Made by a program: the position numbers and the translations under genes. 25,637 nt of DNA from CAVPRW01 sp046727435 [NCBI: bacterium]. Its GTDB lineage: Bacteria > Tectomicrobia > Entotheonellia > J063. Shown one piece after another: positions 6,200-12,711 of the stretch; the first letter of the stretch is position 1; every line of letters begins with the position of its first letter. The stretch spans positions 1 to 25,637 of the forward strand of contig JBKPCR010000471.1 in NCBI GenBank assembly GCA_046727435.1, read 5' to 3'. Below the pieces are notes generated by a model, which saw nothing but the letters and a program-made list of their open reading frames with translations, made no database searches and was not told where the DNA came from.

Positions 6200-6446
6200 G
6201 GCTGCCCCTCTTCTGCGCAAAATAGATGTGTGCACGCTCGGTCCAGGCCTCGGCCGATGGAGCTTTCGCAGGCAGAAGCGCGCCGATTCTCAGCTCAGGA
6301 CACCCCACCTGACCACACGCACACACCAGTTCTTCCTGCAGCCAGCGGTCAATGTCGGGACCGGCCAGATCCCATGGGGTGCGGACAACGCTCAAGAAAT
6401 GGCTCGGGGGCTGCCGCTTGCGCCGGTACTCCTCGAGTCGCACCAC
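6192..6446 (-). CDS. Small Cys-containing protein, unknown
   Basis: The frame opens with GTG at 6446 and encodes 84 residues. These include a basic helix (VRLEEYRRKRQPP), a WDLAGPDIDRWLQEELVCAC segment and the motif C-A-C-G-Q-V-G-C-P-E-L, a possible half zinc site. Upstream of the GTG the same frame continues to give coding-like sequence (DDEYRQRVV) without a start codon. A GGAGG and an ATGA sit there in the neighbouring frame, so the true start may have been lost by a small indel. It overlaps the downstream gene. Family unknown. Confidence 0.42.
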   Translation of the reverse strand: MVRLEEYRRKRQPPSHFLSVVRTPWDLAGPDIDRWLQEELVCACGQVGCPELRIGALLPAKAPSAEAWTERAHIYFAQKRGSHA

Positions 6447-6459
6447 CCGCTGCCGATAC

Positions 6460-6555
6460 TCATCGTCGGTCCTCCCTGCCTTGCATAGCGGCTTCCAAGG
6501 CCTGCAGCCGTGGCTCGAGCTCGGCCACTTCGTTGAAAATCATTTGTGTTTTCAT
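6460..6555 (-). CDS. Tiny coiled-coil peptide, first of the small-gene series
   Basis: The ATG at 6555 gives 31 residues beginning MKTQMIFNEVAELEPRLQAL, a predicted amphipathic helix ending in GREDRR. No clear ribosome site precedes it, and the frame is open above it to 6939 without coding character. It is included because it ends just before the next gene with an ATGA arrangement, and because its helix style matches the 52-residue neighbour. It could instead be a chance ORF. Confidence 0.3.
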   Translation of the reverse strand: MKTQMIFNEVAELEPRLQALEAAMQGREDRR

Positions 6556-6837
6556 CGCTTTTTGGTGTTTGGAGTGTTTGGGGGGACATTTCGGTTCGAG
6601 GCGATATGACCGGTTTTTGGTGGCGCTGTCCCTTCCGGGGGGAAGAAGCATATTAAACAATGTGCGTGGTGCCGAAGCGTATTTTGGGGGCACGGTAATC
6701 GTCTCTATTGTTCCCAATGTGATCGACGAACTGTGCATGGCCGGATCAAACGGAGCCAGGTTACAGGAGAATGAATGATGGCCAAGAAACGGGGGAATAA
6801 TGAGGGGACAATCGTCCGCCGGAAAGATGGCCGTTAG

Positions 6838-7956
6838 ATGGCATCCATCACGATCGGTCGCGACCCGGCGACCGGCAGACTGAAGCGCGTCTACTGCTAT
6901 GGCAAGACGCGACAAGTCGCCGCTGATCAGCTGGCCCATGCGTTGAGCGATCTAGGTCGGGGGGCCTTCATCGCCCCGCAGAAACTCACCGTCGCCCAAT
7001 GGCTGGAGACCTGGCTATACGAGTACAAACGGCCGAAGGTGAGACCTCTGACATTTGACAATTACGAGCGCATTGTGCGCTGTCATCTGATCCCAGCACT
7101 TGGGCATTTCTCTCTAAAAGAATTGCGACCAGAACATGTGCAACGTGCCTACAACGAGCGACAGCTAGCTGGCATGTCAGCAGGGGGCATCCATGTGATG
7201 CACAGCGCATTACACGGTGCGTTGAAGCAAACGATCAAGAATCAACTCGTGCTGCGGAACGTGCCTGAAGCGGCGGTGCCGCCAAGCGGCAGAACACGGA
7301 CCATGCACCCGCTGTTGCTCCAGGAAGTCGGACACCTTCTTTCAGCGGTCGCCGAGCATCGGTTGTTCCCGGCTATCCTCTTAGGGCTTGGCACGGGGGT
7401 GAGGCGGGGTGAGCTGCTGGCTCTCCGGTGGCAAGATGTCGATCTCCCACGAGGGCTGATTCATATTCGCCAGACCCTAGCGCGCGTCAGGGTTCATGGG
7501 ACGCGTGAGGATGGCAAGAAGACGCAGCTAATCTTTCAGGAGCCGAAGACCGAACAGTCGCGGCGGACTGTTCCGATCCCGGCCGATATCGTCGAGGAAT
7601 TGCAGCGTCACAAGGCCCGGCAAGCGCAGGAACGGCTGCTACTGGGACAGGCTTATGAGGATCATGGGTTGTTGTTCTGCGCGGCCAACGGCAAGCCCCT
7701 AGAGCCCGTCGATTTCTATCGGCGATTCGTTCGGCGCCTACGGCAGGCGGGGTTGCCAGCTCGCCGTTTCCATGATGCCAGACATACTTTCGCGACGTTA
7801 ATGTTAGAACTGGGCGAATCGCCGAAGACTGTGCAAACAATGCTGGGACACACCACGATAACAACGACGCTGGACATCTACAGCCATGTATCGCTGGATC
7901 TGGAGAGGCGCGCGGTGGCCAAGCTGAATGAGGCCCTGTCTCTAGCTGGTCACTGA
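6838..7956 (+). CDS. Tyrosine recombinase (phage/ICE integrase) with an amber codon at its original codon 20
   Basis: The 372-residue frame has the full recombinase layout. A SAM-like core-binding domain covers about 48-140 (TVAQWLETWLYEYKRPKVRP). The catalytic domain covers about 155-365, with R189 in GTGVRRGELLAL, H312 and R315 in FHDARHTFAT, H338 in MLGHTT and the nucleophile Y348 in LDIYSH. The family's N-terminal arm-binding domain normally starts further upstream. An ATG at 6778 with AGGAG before it opens the same frame (MAKKRGNNEGTIVRRKDGR), then TAG at 6835-6837, then ATG at 6838. In relatives a Trp stands at that position, so TGG to TAG is likely. The TAGATG arrangement could allow reinitiation, producing an enzyme lacking 20 residues of the arm-binding domain. 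The 3' end faces a tRNA-like segment 33 nt away, as expected for a site-specific integrase. Confidence 0.9.
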   Translation: MASITIGRDPATGRLKRVYCYGKTRQVAADQLAHALSDLGRGAFIAPQKLTVAQWLETWLYEYKRPKVRPLTFDNYERIVRCHLIPALGHFSLKELRPEHVQRAYNERQLAGMSAGGIHVMHSALHGALKQTIKNQLVLRNVPEAAVPPSGRTRTMHPLLLQEVGHLLSAVAEHRLFPAILLGLGTGVRRGELLALRWQDVDLPRGLIHIRQTLARVRVHGTREDGKKTQLIFQEPKTEQSRRTVPIPADIVEELQRHKARQAQERLLLGQAYEDHGLLFCAANGKPLEPVDFYRRFVRRLRQAGLPARRFHDARHTFATLMLELGESPKTVQTMLGHTTITTTLDIYSHVSLDLERRAVAKLNEALSLAGH

Positions 7957-7988
7957 GAAGCTATCTGTGGAGCGATATTACAATTACC

Positions 7989-8039
7989 CGTGGGCTCATA
8001 ACCCAAAGATTGCTGGTTCAAATCCATCCCCCGCTACCA
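7989..8039 (+). other. 3' part of an initiator tRNA-fMet-like sequence, candidate att core
   Basis: The sequence contains GGGCTCATAACCC (7992-8004; anticodon CAT at 7997-7999, with the three G:C pairs that mark initiator tRNA), a T-loop GGTTCAAATCC and an acceptor 3' strand CCCCCGCTACCA ending in an encoded CCA. The 5' half is not recognisable: no strand pairs with CCCCCGC and there is no proper D-arm, and the T-stem has one mismatch. It is therefore not a working tRNA but a tRNA 3'-end segment of the type tyrosine recombinases use as an attachment core. It lies 33 nt after the integrase stop. Confidence 0.6.
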
Positions 8040-8047
8040 ATTAAATC

Positions 8048-8090
8048 AAGGGCTTCTGATCTGGGTTTGGCGGGCGGAAGCCCTTTCTTT
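8048..8090 (+). terminator. Rho-independent terminator after the integrase/att segment
   Basis: AAGGGCTTC (8048-8056) pairs with GAAGCCCTT (8077-8085), giving a 9-bp stem with a 20-nt loop followed by TCTTT. It would end transcripts from the integrase or from the former tRNA gene. Confidence 0.5.
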
Positions 8091-8137
8091 GTGCCCGTAA
8101 GACAATTTCCAGATTTTCCAATACTTCCAAGCAGTCT

Positions 8138-8179
8138 TGGTAGTTTCATGGTAGGGGTGAGTGGTAGTTTCCTGGTAGG
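8138..8179 (+). repeat. Four phased TGGTAG hexamers in two near-identical 18-bp direct repeats
   Basis: TGGTAGTTTCATGGTAGG at 8138-8155 and TGGTAGTTTCCTGGTAGG at 8162-8179 differ by one base. Each contains TGGTAG twice, 11 bp apart, so the hexamers start at 8138, 8149, 8162 and 8173 (steps of 11, 13 and 11). Roughly one-turn phasing beside a recombinase and att-like core suits arm-type integrase sites or operator half-sites; this role is inferred. Confidence 0.6.
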
Positions 8180-8285
8180 TTTTGACGGGACCCAACGGTC
8201 AGTCAAGGGGTGACAAGATATCCGCTCATGGATAGGAAAAACGTAGGAAAAAACGAGCAATACCATGCATAGTGATTGGAGCCAT

Positions 8286-8741
8286 CTATGGAGTTGCAGA
8301 GGCCTCCGCAGGACGCGTCAAGAAACTCACATGCCAGTCCTCTCTAGACTCACCATCGATTGAACAGCGCCACGTATAACGGCGATCAGGCTGTAAGGGC
8401 AGCGGGGCGATATTAACCACCAAGGCCACATCGAGCGGTGTTCCCGGTCTCAAGTTAGATGGACGACCAACCTCAAAATGACCACTTATCTGTAGAGGGC
8501 GATTCTCCGGCACAGGGTTATCAACTGTTCCTAAGGGCAGCATGGCGGGCTGGCCATCCTCATCCAGAAGGTCGAGCTGCAGAGTATGAGGTCTATCGGC
8601 CATCTCCCATGGCAGGTCGATCTTGATGGCAATCGCTGTGGGAGCCGGGTCAGGTCCTATAAGAGACCAGCCGCCGCCGAGAATGTAGAGTTTGCCACTG
8701 ACTGCCTGGGCGGCGTCAGCTAACAACATCGTGACCTTCAT
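8286..8741 (-). CDS. DUF6941-like protein (MKVTMLLAD family)
   Basis: The 151-residue product starts MKVTMLLADAAQAVSGKLYI and LGGGWSLIGPDPAPTAIAIK, the characteristic opening of a conserved hypothetical family found in several bacterial phyla. Strand-rich sequence with LDLLDEDGQPAM follows, and a second half with SGHFEVGRPSNLRPGTPLDV ending in a WRCSIDG strand. It looks like a compact beta-sandwich with no catalytic motif. Its ATG overlaps the stop of the upstream gene (ATGA at 8738-8741), so it is the third gene of an overlapping operon. Function unknown; family recognition is from memory of the N-terminal motif. Confidence 0.6.
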   Translation of the reverse strand: MKVTMLLADAAQAVSGKLYILGGGWSLIGPDPAPTAIAIKIDLPWEMADRPHTLQLDLLDEDGQPAMLPLGTVDNPVPENRPLQISGHFEVGRPSNLRPGTPLDVALVVNIAPLPLQPDRRYTWRCSIDGESREDWHVSFLTRPAEASATP

Positions 8742-9349
8742 GCGGCCTCACCTCCAGCCGGTTCTGAGCTCCATTCCATAACCTCGCCGTGCCAGGCTTC
8801 TGCTTTAGCCTTCACTTGACCCCATTCAATATGGGAAGTTCTCACGGGCCAAAACAGCCGAAGCGATTGTGCGTGCGACAGGTCGTCTGTTCCTTTCGCA
8901 GCACTGGAGAAAGTGCGCAGCGGGGGTGCATCTGTGATTTGAACCGTAGGCCTGGTAGTGCTGGAGGATGCACTTGGCACTGGGCTTTCCTGCGTTAAGA
9001 GTAGCTGTCGAGAAAGCTTTGCAGCCCACCAGCATTGAGGTACCTGTACAACCTCTTTAGCGGCTACTTTGGCCAGGTCTAAATCTCTTAAGCTCATCGC
9101 CCAAACATAGACGGCAAGCGCGGTGTCCCAAGGATTCTCATACCTCGGATCAACTTGTCGTTGTGTGAGCTCGTATACTTTGGATAGCACAGCGGGACGC
9201 ATTTCTGGTGAATCGAGCTCCTCTAAGAGGCAGTTGACGGAAGGTTCCGCTTGTGCAGCTTGCAAAAATGTTGTCAAATCGCTGGCCACGTTGACGCGCG
9301 CGGCGAATTCGTGACTTTCAATCTCCTTCATCGCCTCATCCAAGGTCAT
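8738..9349 (-). CDS. Helical protein of unknown function, middle gene of three
   Basis: CGGAGG lies 8 nt before the ATG at 9349, and the ATG overlaps the preceding stop (ATGA). The 203-residue product has a helical half (MTLDEAMKEIESHEFAARVN; VYELTQRQVDPRYENPWDTA; a Trp-rich WWAAKLSRQLL helix ending near residue 118). A Ser/Thr/Pro-rich linker (PVPSASSSTTRPTVQ) and a short tail follow. The first half could be a TPR- or HEAT-like scaffold. There is no signal peptide, TM segment or catalytic motif. The family is not recognised. Overlap on both sides implies a fixed stoichiometry with its neighbours. Confidence 0.55.
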   Translation of the reverse strand: MTLDEAMKEIESHEFAARVNVASDLTTFLQAAQAEPSVNCLLEELDSPEMRPAVLSKVYELTQRQVDPRYENPWDTALAVYVWAMSLRDLDLAKVAAKEVVQVPQCWWAAKLSRQLLLTQESPVPSASSSTTRPTVQITDAPPLRTFSSAAKGTDDLSHAQSLRLFWPVRTSHIEWGQVKAKAEAWHGEVMEWSSEPAGGEAA

Positions 9350-9987
9350 AGATTTAACCTCCGGTCAGTCCAGTATTCCACAGGCCTCCCAAGCATTTCC
9401 AGAACATCTTCCATAAGATGGAGATATTCCCCATCGGTACCCCATTGACTGATCACGGTGATTTTCCATGAGGCTGTATCAACTCTGCGTTCGATGTTGA
9501 CGATGAGGGCCACGTGGGAAACGCTGTGATCACGTGTATTCCGGTAGACGACGACATCCCCCACTTGACTCTCTGATGGCCCTGCCACCCGGCGATATTC
9601 ATCCTCTACTAGGATCATGTTCAAATGGGTCGGATCAATCCATGTACGTCGAGCCGCAAAAATTAACCCCATGCAATTATAAAGCTGGGTCGCTGACCTC
9701 AGACGAGCATTAGGGTGGCTTCTCCCGTGTATCTGGACCGCAGCCCGCATTAACTCTGAGGCACGCTCACGACGCCTCTCATTCGGAATAAGCGTTCCGC
9801 GACGAGTCGCCAACGGGATAAACGCCCGATCATTCGGTCCACCTGCACCTATAATCATCGTGAGTGCCGATTGCTGTCGCGTCTCTGCTGCCGTGGATCT
9901 TATCAGTTTTCGCCTGAGAATCCTAAGCACGCATCCAGGAGACCATACATCTAGGTCCCTCTTAGCAGAGTTTGAATGCTTCGTCAA
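9346..9987 (-). CDS. NlpC/CHAP-like papain-fold cysteine amidase, probable
   Basis: The frame starts formally at TTG (9987); an ATG at 9858 (MIIGAGGPNDRAF) is an alternative. In the long form C105 lies in ATQLYNCMGLIFAARRTWID, and H158 in SQVGDVVVYRNT then HSVSHVALIV. A final segment reads ISQWGTDGEYLH and PVEYWTDRR. The order (Cys at the start of a helix, a G-D-V-V-V-Y strand, then S-H-V-A-L-I with the His, then a W-G-x-x-G strand) is that of NlpC/P60 and CHAP amidases. Such enzymes cut peptidoglycan stem peptides or other gamma-glutamyl or acyl bonds. There is no signal peptide, so it may act in the cytoplasm. It heads the operon whose genes overlap by 4 nt each. Confidence 0.5.
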   Translation of the reverse strand: MTKHSNSAKRDLDVWSPGCVLRILRRKLIRSTAAETRQQSALTMIIGAGGPNDRAFIPLATRRGTLIPNERRRERASELMRAAVQIHGRSHPNARLRSATQLYNCMGLIFAARRTWIDPTHLNMILVEDEYRRVAGPSESQVGDVVVYRNTRDHSVSHVALIVNIERRVDTASWKITVISQWGTDGEYLHLMEDVLEMLGRPVEYWTDRRLNL

Positions 9988-10035
9988 TCACAACGCACTC
10001 GAGCCGAACAACTTTTACATGCGTATACTGTTCGC

Positions 10036-10218
10036 TCATCTTAACAGCGCCAGGAGGTCCGCTAGCAGATCCGTCTGCACGTGCGGATACCCGAGCAGCG
10101 TATTCGCGTCGGCATACCCCATCAGCGCCTGCACGCGCACCATGGGATCGCCCATCTCCAGCCGCCAGGTGGCGAAGGTATGATGAGTAAGCCAGGCTAA
10201 ATGCTGAACAGAAGGGCT
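10036..10218 (-). pseudogene. C-terminal remnant of a second tyrosine recombinase
   Basis: The frame between TGA at 10221-10219 and TGA at 10038-10036 has no start. It reads HLAWLTHHTFATWRLEMGDP and MVRVQALMGYADANTLLGYP then HVQTDLLADLLALLR. This is the last 50 residues of a recombinase (R-H-T-F-A-T-W-L-L-E-x-G ... V-Q-x-L-M-G-H-A-D ... Y-x-H-V). Two catalytic positions are lost: the box Arg is His (THHTFAT) and the G-H box is G-Y. The Tyr nucleophile position is kept (LGYPHV). A 60-residue scrap of this kind beside short tandem repeats points to an old second integration or deletion at this place. Confidence 0.6.
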
Positions 10219-10223
10219 TCAAT

Positions 10224-10247
10224 CAATACTACCTCCAATACTACCTC
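10224..10247. repeat. 12-bp tandem duplication CAATACTACCTC x2
   Basis: Two exact copies of CAATACTACCTC stand head to tail. On the minus strand this is GAGGTAGTATTG twice, which places GGTAG boxes 12 bp apart, similar to the phased TGGTAG boxes at 8138-8179. It lies just upstream of the recombinase remnant. Confidence 0.6.
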
Positions 10248-10382
10248 AAGATGTCGATCAACAAATCCACATGATAGGAGGAGGCATGCATTTGCTGAGG
10301 TGATAAAACGTAGTCGGCACCCTGAGATCTGGACCGTCAGGACTAACTTTCTAAGTCCTTCTCCTGACCAGAAGAATCTGGG

Positions 10383-10404
10383 TTGTTGTCAAATTGTTGT
10401 CAAA
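10383..10404. repeat. 11-bp tandem duplication TTGTTGTCAAA x2
   Basis: Two exact adjacent copies lie in the AT-richer gap between the recombinase remnant and the glutamine-synthetase gene. The role is unknown; this could be a protein-binding site or simply slippage. Confidence 0.5.
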
Positions 10405-10482
10405 TGCCTTGGTTCAAGGATATGGACGTTCCGTAAAACATTGTTCTATTTAGATAAAAAGGTATATACTGAGCTTTTATCC

Positions 10483-11835
10483 TCAATACTTGTAAAAATG
10501 CTGATCGAGCTCAAATTCGAGGCCCTGATCTTTAAAGCTCTCCACCTCGGCCCGTTTCACCAGGAGATATTCGTGCGCCAGCGGTGCTCCTAGGGCTTCC
10601 GTGAGCACCTTGTCTTCCTCCAGCGCCACCAGGGCTTCGTCCAATGTCAGTGGTAGCCGGGCGGCGCCCATGCGCTCGCGTTCTTCTTCAGCGAGCGTGG
10701 CTGGATCCACGGTCATCGCCTCTGGCGGCTTGAGGCCACGCTTGATGCCGTCCAGGCAGGCGGCGATCAAGGCGCCCAGCGCCAGATACGGATTGCAAGA
10801 CGGATCACAGGGTTTGAGCTCAAAGTTGGTCGATGCCGCCTCGCGCCCCCAGAAAACCGACGGAATGCGCAGGGCGGCTTCGCGATTATCAGGCCCATAG
10901 CAACTATAGGCAGAGCTCCAGAATCGCGGCTGCAGCCGACGATAGGAATTGACCGTCGGCGCGGTCAGGGCAACCAGCCCACGCAAGTGCGCTAATACCC
11001 CACCGATGGCCTGATAACCCAGCGGACTGATGCCATAGGGGCCAGAGGGGTCGCTCAGCACGTTCTGGCCACTGGCTGTATCCCACAAGCTGACATGGAG
11101 GTGACAGCCGCTGCCCGCTTGATCAGGGAATGGTTTGGGGGCAAACGAGGCATAGACGCCGTGGCTGGCGGCCACACCCCGCACGGTTTCCCGCATCACC
11201 AGCTGCTGATCGGCCGCACCCAAGGCATCGGTATGCTGTACCGAGATTTCTTGCTGACCGGGCCCAAGCTCCGGATAGTACTGCTGTACGGTGATGCCCT
11301 GCTTCTCCAGCGCCTCGACCATGTCAATGATGATGGGGTTGGCGCTGTCCATGCCGATCGCGCTAAAGCAATTGCTGCGATCAAAGGGCATGAACCGACC
11401 TTCATTATCTACACGCGCCAAATAGAATTCATTCTCAAAGGCAGCGACCACCCGCAAACCATGCGCAGCAGCCTCGGCGCTCATGCGCTTCAAGAAACTG
11501 CGTGGGCAGATCGGCCATGGTGTGCGATCAAGCTGCAACATATCAACCAGCACACGGGCGCTCTTCGGCGCATAGGGGAGGATCGCAAAGGTGTCGAGGT
11601 CCGGCACGAGACGGATCTCGCCCACGGGGCCGAAGGTACCTTCGGGAGCCAGGCGGTCGAGCATGGTGAAGGACTGCATGGCCACCGTCAGCCCGATGCC
11701 AGCCTCTAACGCCCCATCCAACGCCTCAACGGCGGCGGCTTTGCCGCGTATTAACCCATCGTTACCGCAATACAGAAAGCGCACCAGCTTCACCCCAGCC
11801 TGCCGCGCCTGCAGCAGGATCGTCTGTCGGTCCAT
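10483..11835 (-). CDS. Glutamine synthetase family protein (GS or gamma-glutamyl-amine ligase)
   Basis: The start at 11835 is chosen because AAGGAG sits 6 nt upstream; an upstream in-frame codon at 11880 has none. The 450-residue enzyme has the beta-grasp N-domain (VRFLYCGNDGLIRGKA) and the catalytic barrel. Visible motifs are the metal-binding FENEFYL (E134, E136), YYPELGPGQQEISVQ (E189, E196), SGCHLHVSLW (H245, H247), NSYRRLQPRFWSS (N296, R299/R300) and FELKPCDPSCNPYLALGA (E339). The family couples ATP, ammonia or an amine to glutamate. Length and the G-x-I-R-G-K form put it with GlnA3/GlnT/PuuA-like members rather than classical GlnA, and the usual adenylylation Tyr segment is not recognisable. 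An amine ligase is therefore as likely as true GS. It diverges from the ECF sigma gene. Confidence 0.88.
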   Translation of the reverse strand: MDRQTILLQARQAGVKLVRFLYCGNDGLIRGKAAAVEALDGALEAGIGLTVAMQSFTMLDRLAPEGTFGPVGEIRLVPDLDTFAILPYAPKSARVLVDMLQLDRTPWPICPRSFLKRMSAEAAAHGLRVVAAFENEFYLARVDNEGRFMPFDRSNCFSAIGMDSANPIIIDMVEALEKQGITVQQYYPELGPGQQEISVQHTDALGAADQQLVMRETVRGVAASHGVYASFAPKPFPDQAGSGCHLHVSLWDTASGQNVLSDPSGPYGISPLGYQAIGGVLAHLRGLVALTAPTVNSYRRLQPRFWSSAYSCYGPDNREAALRIPSVFWGREAASTNFELKPCDPSCNPYLALGALIAACLDGIKRGLKPPEAMTVDPATLAEEERERMGAARLPLTLDEALVALEEDKVLTEALGAPLAHEYLLVKRAEVESFKDQGLEFELDQHFYKY

Positions 11836-11906
11836 ACAGATCTCCTTGTCTGCTGCCGGGATGGCGGGCCTCGCACTCAAATGCCCACCTTTCAGTGATT
11901 GATGTT

Positions 11907-11935
11907 ATTATACAGAGATCACCCGAGCACTTGAA
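11907..11935 (-). promoter_or_regulatory. Promoter for the glutamine-synthetase-family gene
   Basis: On the minus strand TATAAT (11912-11907) is a perfect -10, directly preceded by TG. A 17-nt spacer and a weak -35 TTCAAG (11935-11930) come before it. Transcription would begin about 65 nt before the ATG at 11835. Confidence 0.5.
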
Positions 11936-12014
11936 GCGATTTCCCCCGGCAGCTGCGATGCTACCGAACCCTGGGAAGTTCCGCCACACATCGTCAACGA
12001 GAGCGGGATGATTG

Positions 12015-12602
12015 ATGTTGAACTGGGGCCAGCAACGAGCGCGCGAAGACCGATTTGCATCCTTGGTCCTGCCCCATCTGGATGCCCTCCACTATGCCGC
12101 CATGCGCCTGACCAGAGACGCGAGTAGCGCTGAGGATCTGGTCCAAGAAACCTTTCTGCGAGCCTATCGGGCGTTGCATCAACTGACCCAGGAGGAGAGC
12201 TGCCGCGCCTGGCTGATGAAAATTATGACCAACATCTGGCTCAATCAACGCCACAAGCGAGGGCGTGAAAGCCTGGCGTTGGATATCGATGAGCTCGATC
12301 TCTCCGCCGCCGACGTGGCCCCATGGAGTCATCAGCGTATCCCCGAGGAACCGGAACGCGAGGTCAGCCGGAAGCAATTCTGCGAGGATCTGGATCAGGC
12401 GTTGCACCAGCTACCTGAAGCCTTTCGCATTGTAGTGATGTTGGCGGATGTCGAAGGGTTAAGCTATAAAGAGGTCGCCGAGACCTTGCAGTGCCCCATC
12501 GGCACCGTCATGTCCCGCCTCTACCGTGCCCGCCAGCTCCTGCGCAAGGCCTTGTGGGTACATGCACGGCACAGCCAGCAGCGCCCTTCGCCCAATTCTT
12601 GA
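12015..12602 (+). CDS. ECF-type RNA polymerase sigma-70 factor
   Basis: This is a 195-residue protein. Region 2 covers about 15-85 (RLTRDASSAEDLVQETFLRA YRAL, then CRAWLMKIMTNIWLNQ). A polar linker follows, and region 4 covers about 125-180 (LHQLPEAFRIVVMLADVEGL SYKEVAETLQCPIGTVMSRL). The D-L-V-Q-E-T-F-L-R-A-Y core-binding helix and the P-I-G-T-V-M-S-R-L recognition helix are canonical. A TTG three bases earlier is also in frame, but the ATG is preferred. No zf-HC2 anti-sigma gene follows; instead a histidine kinase starts 109 nt later on the same strand, so control by a classic membrane anti-sigma is not evident here. Confidence 0.9.
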   Translation: MLNWGQQRAREDRFASLVLPHLDALHYAAMRLTRDASSAEDLVQETFLRAYRALHQLTQEESCRAWLMKIMTNIWLNQRHKRGRESLALDIDELDLSAADVAPWSHQRIPEEPEREVSRKQFCEDLDQALHQLPEAFRIVVMLADVEGLSYKEVAETLQCPIGTVMSRLYRARQLLRKALWVHARHSQQRPSPNS

Positions 12603-12711
12603 CATGGCGCAGGGAGATGCTATCCTACGCTAAGGTAGAGGTATCCTGCGGCTGGGTTCTCCTGCCAGTCGCATACATACGTGACGGACGTAGGCGCGAG
12701 CAAACATATCC

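Noticed and set aside
6460-6939. 159-codon minus-strand frame overlapping the integrase start
   Set aside because: Only the last 31 codons look coding; the rest overlaps the integrase leader and has no start signal.
11095-11709. Long plus-strand frame opposite the glutamine-synthetase-family gene
   Set aside because: Antisense shadow of a well-supported gene, caused by its codon bias.
12602-12622. TGGCGC...TGC upstream of the kinase, sigma-54-like
   Set aside because: GG to GC spacing is 11 nt instead of 10, and the -12 half is poor.
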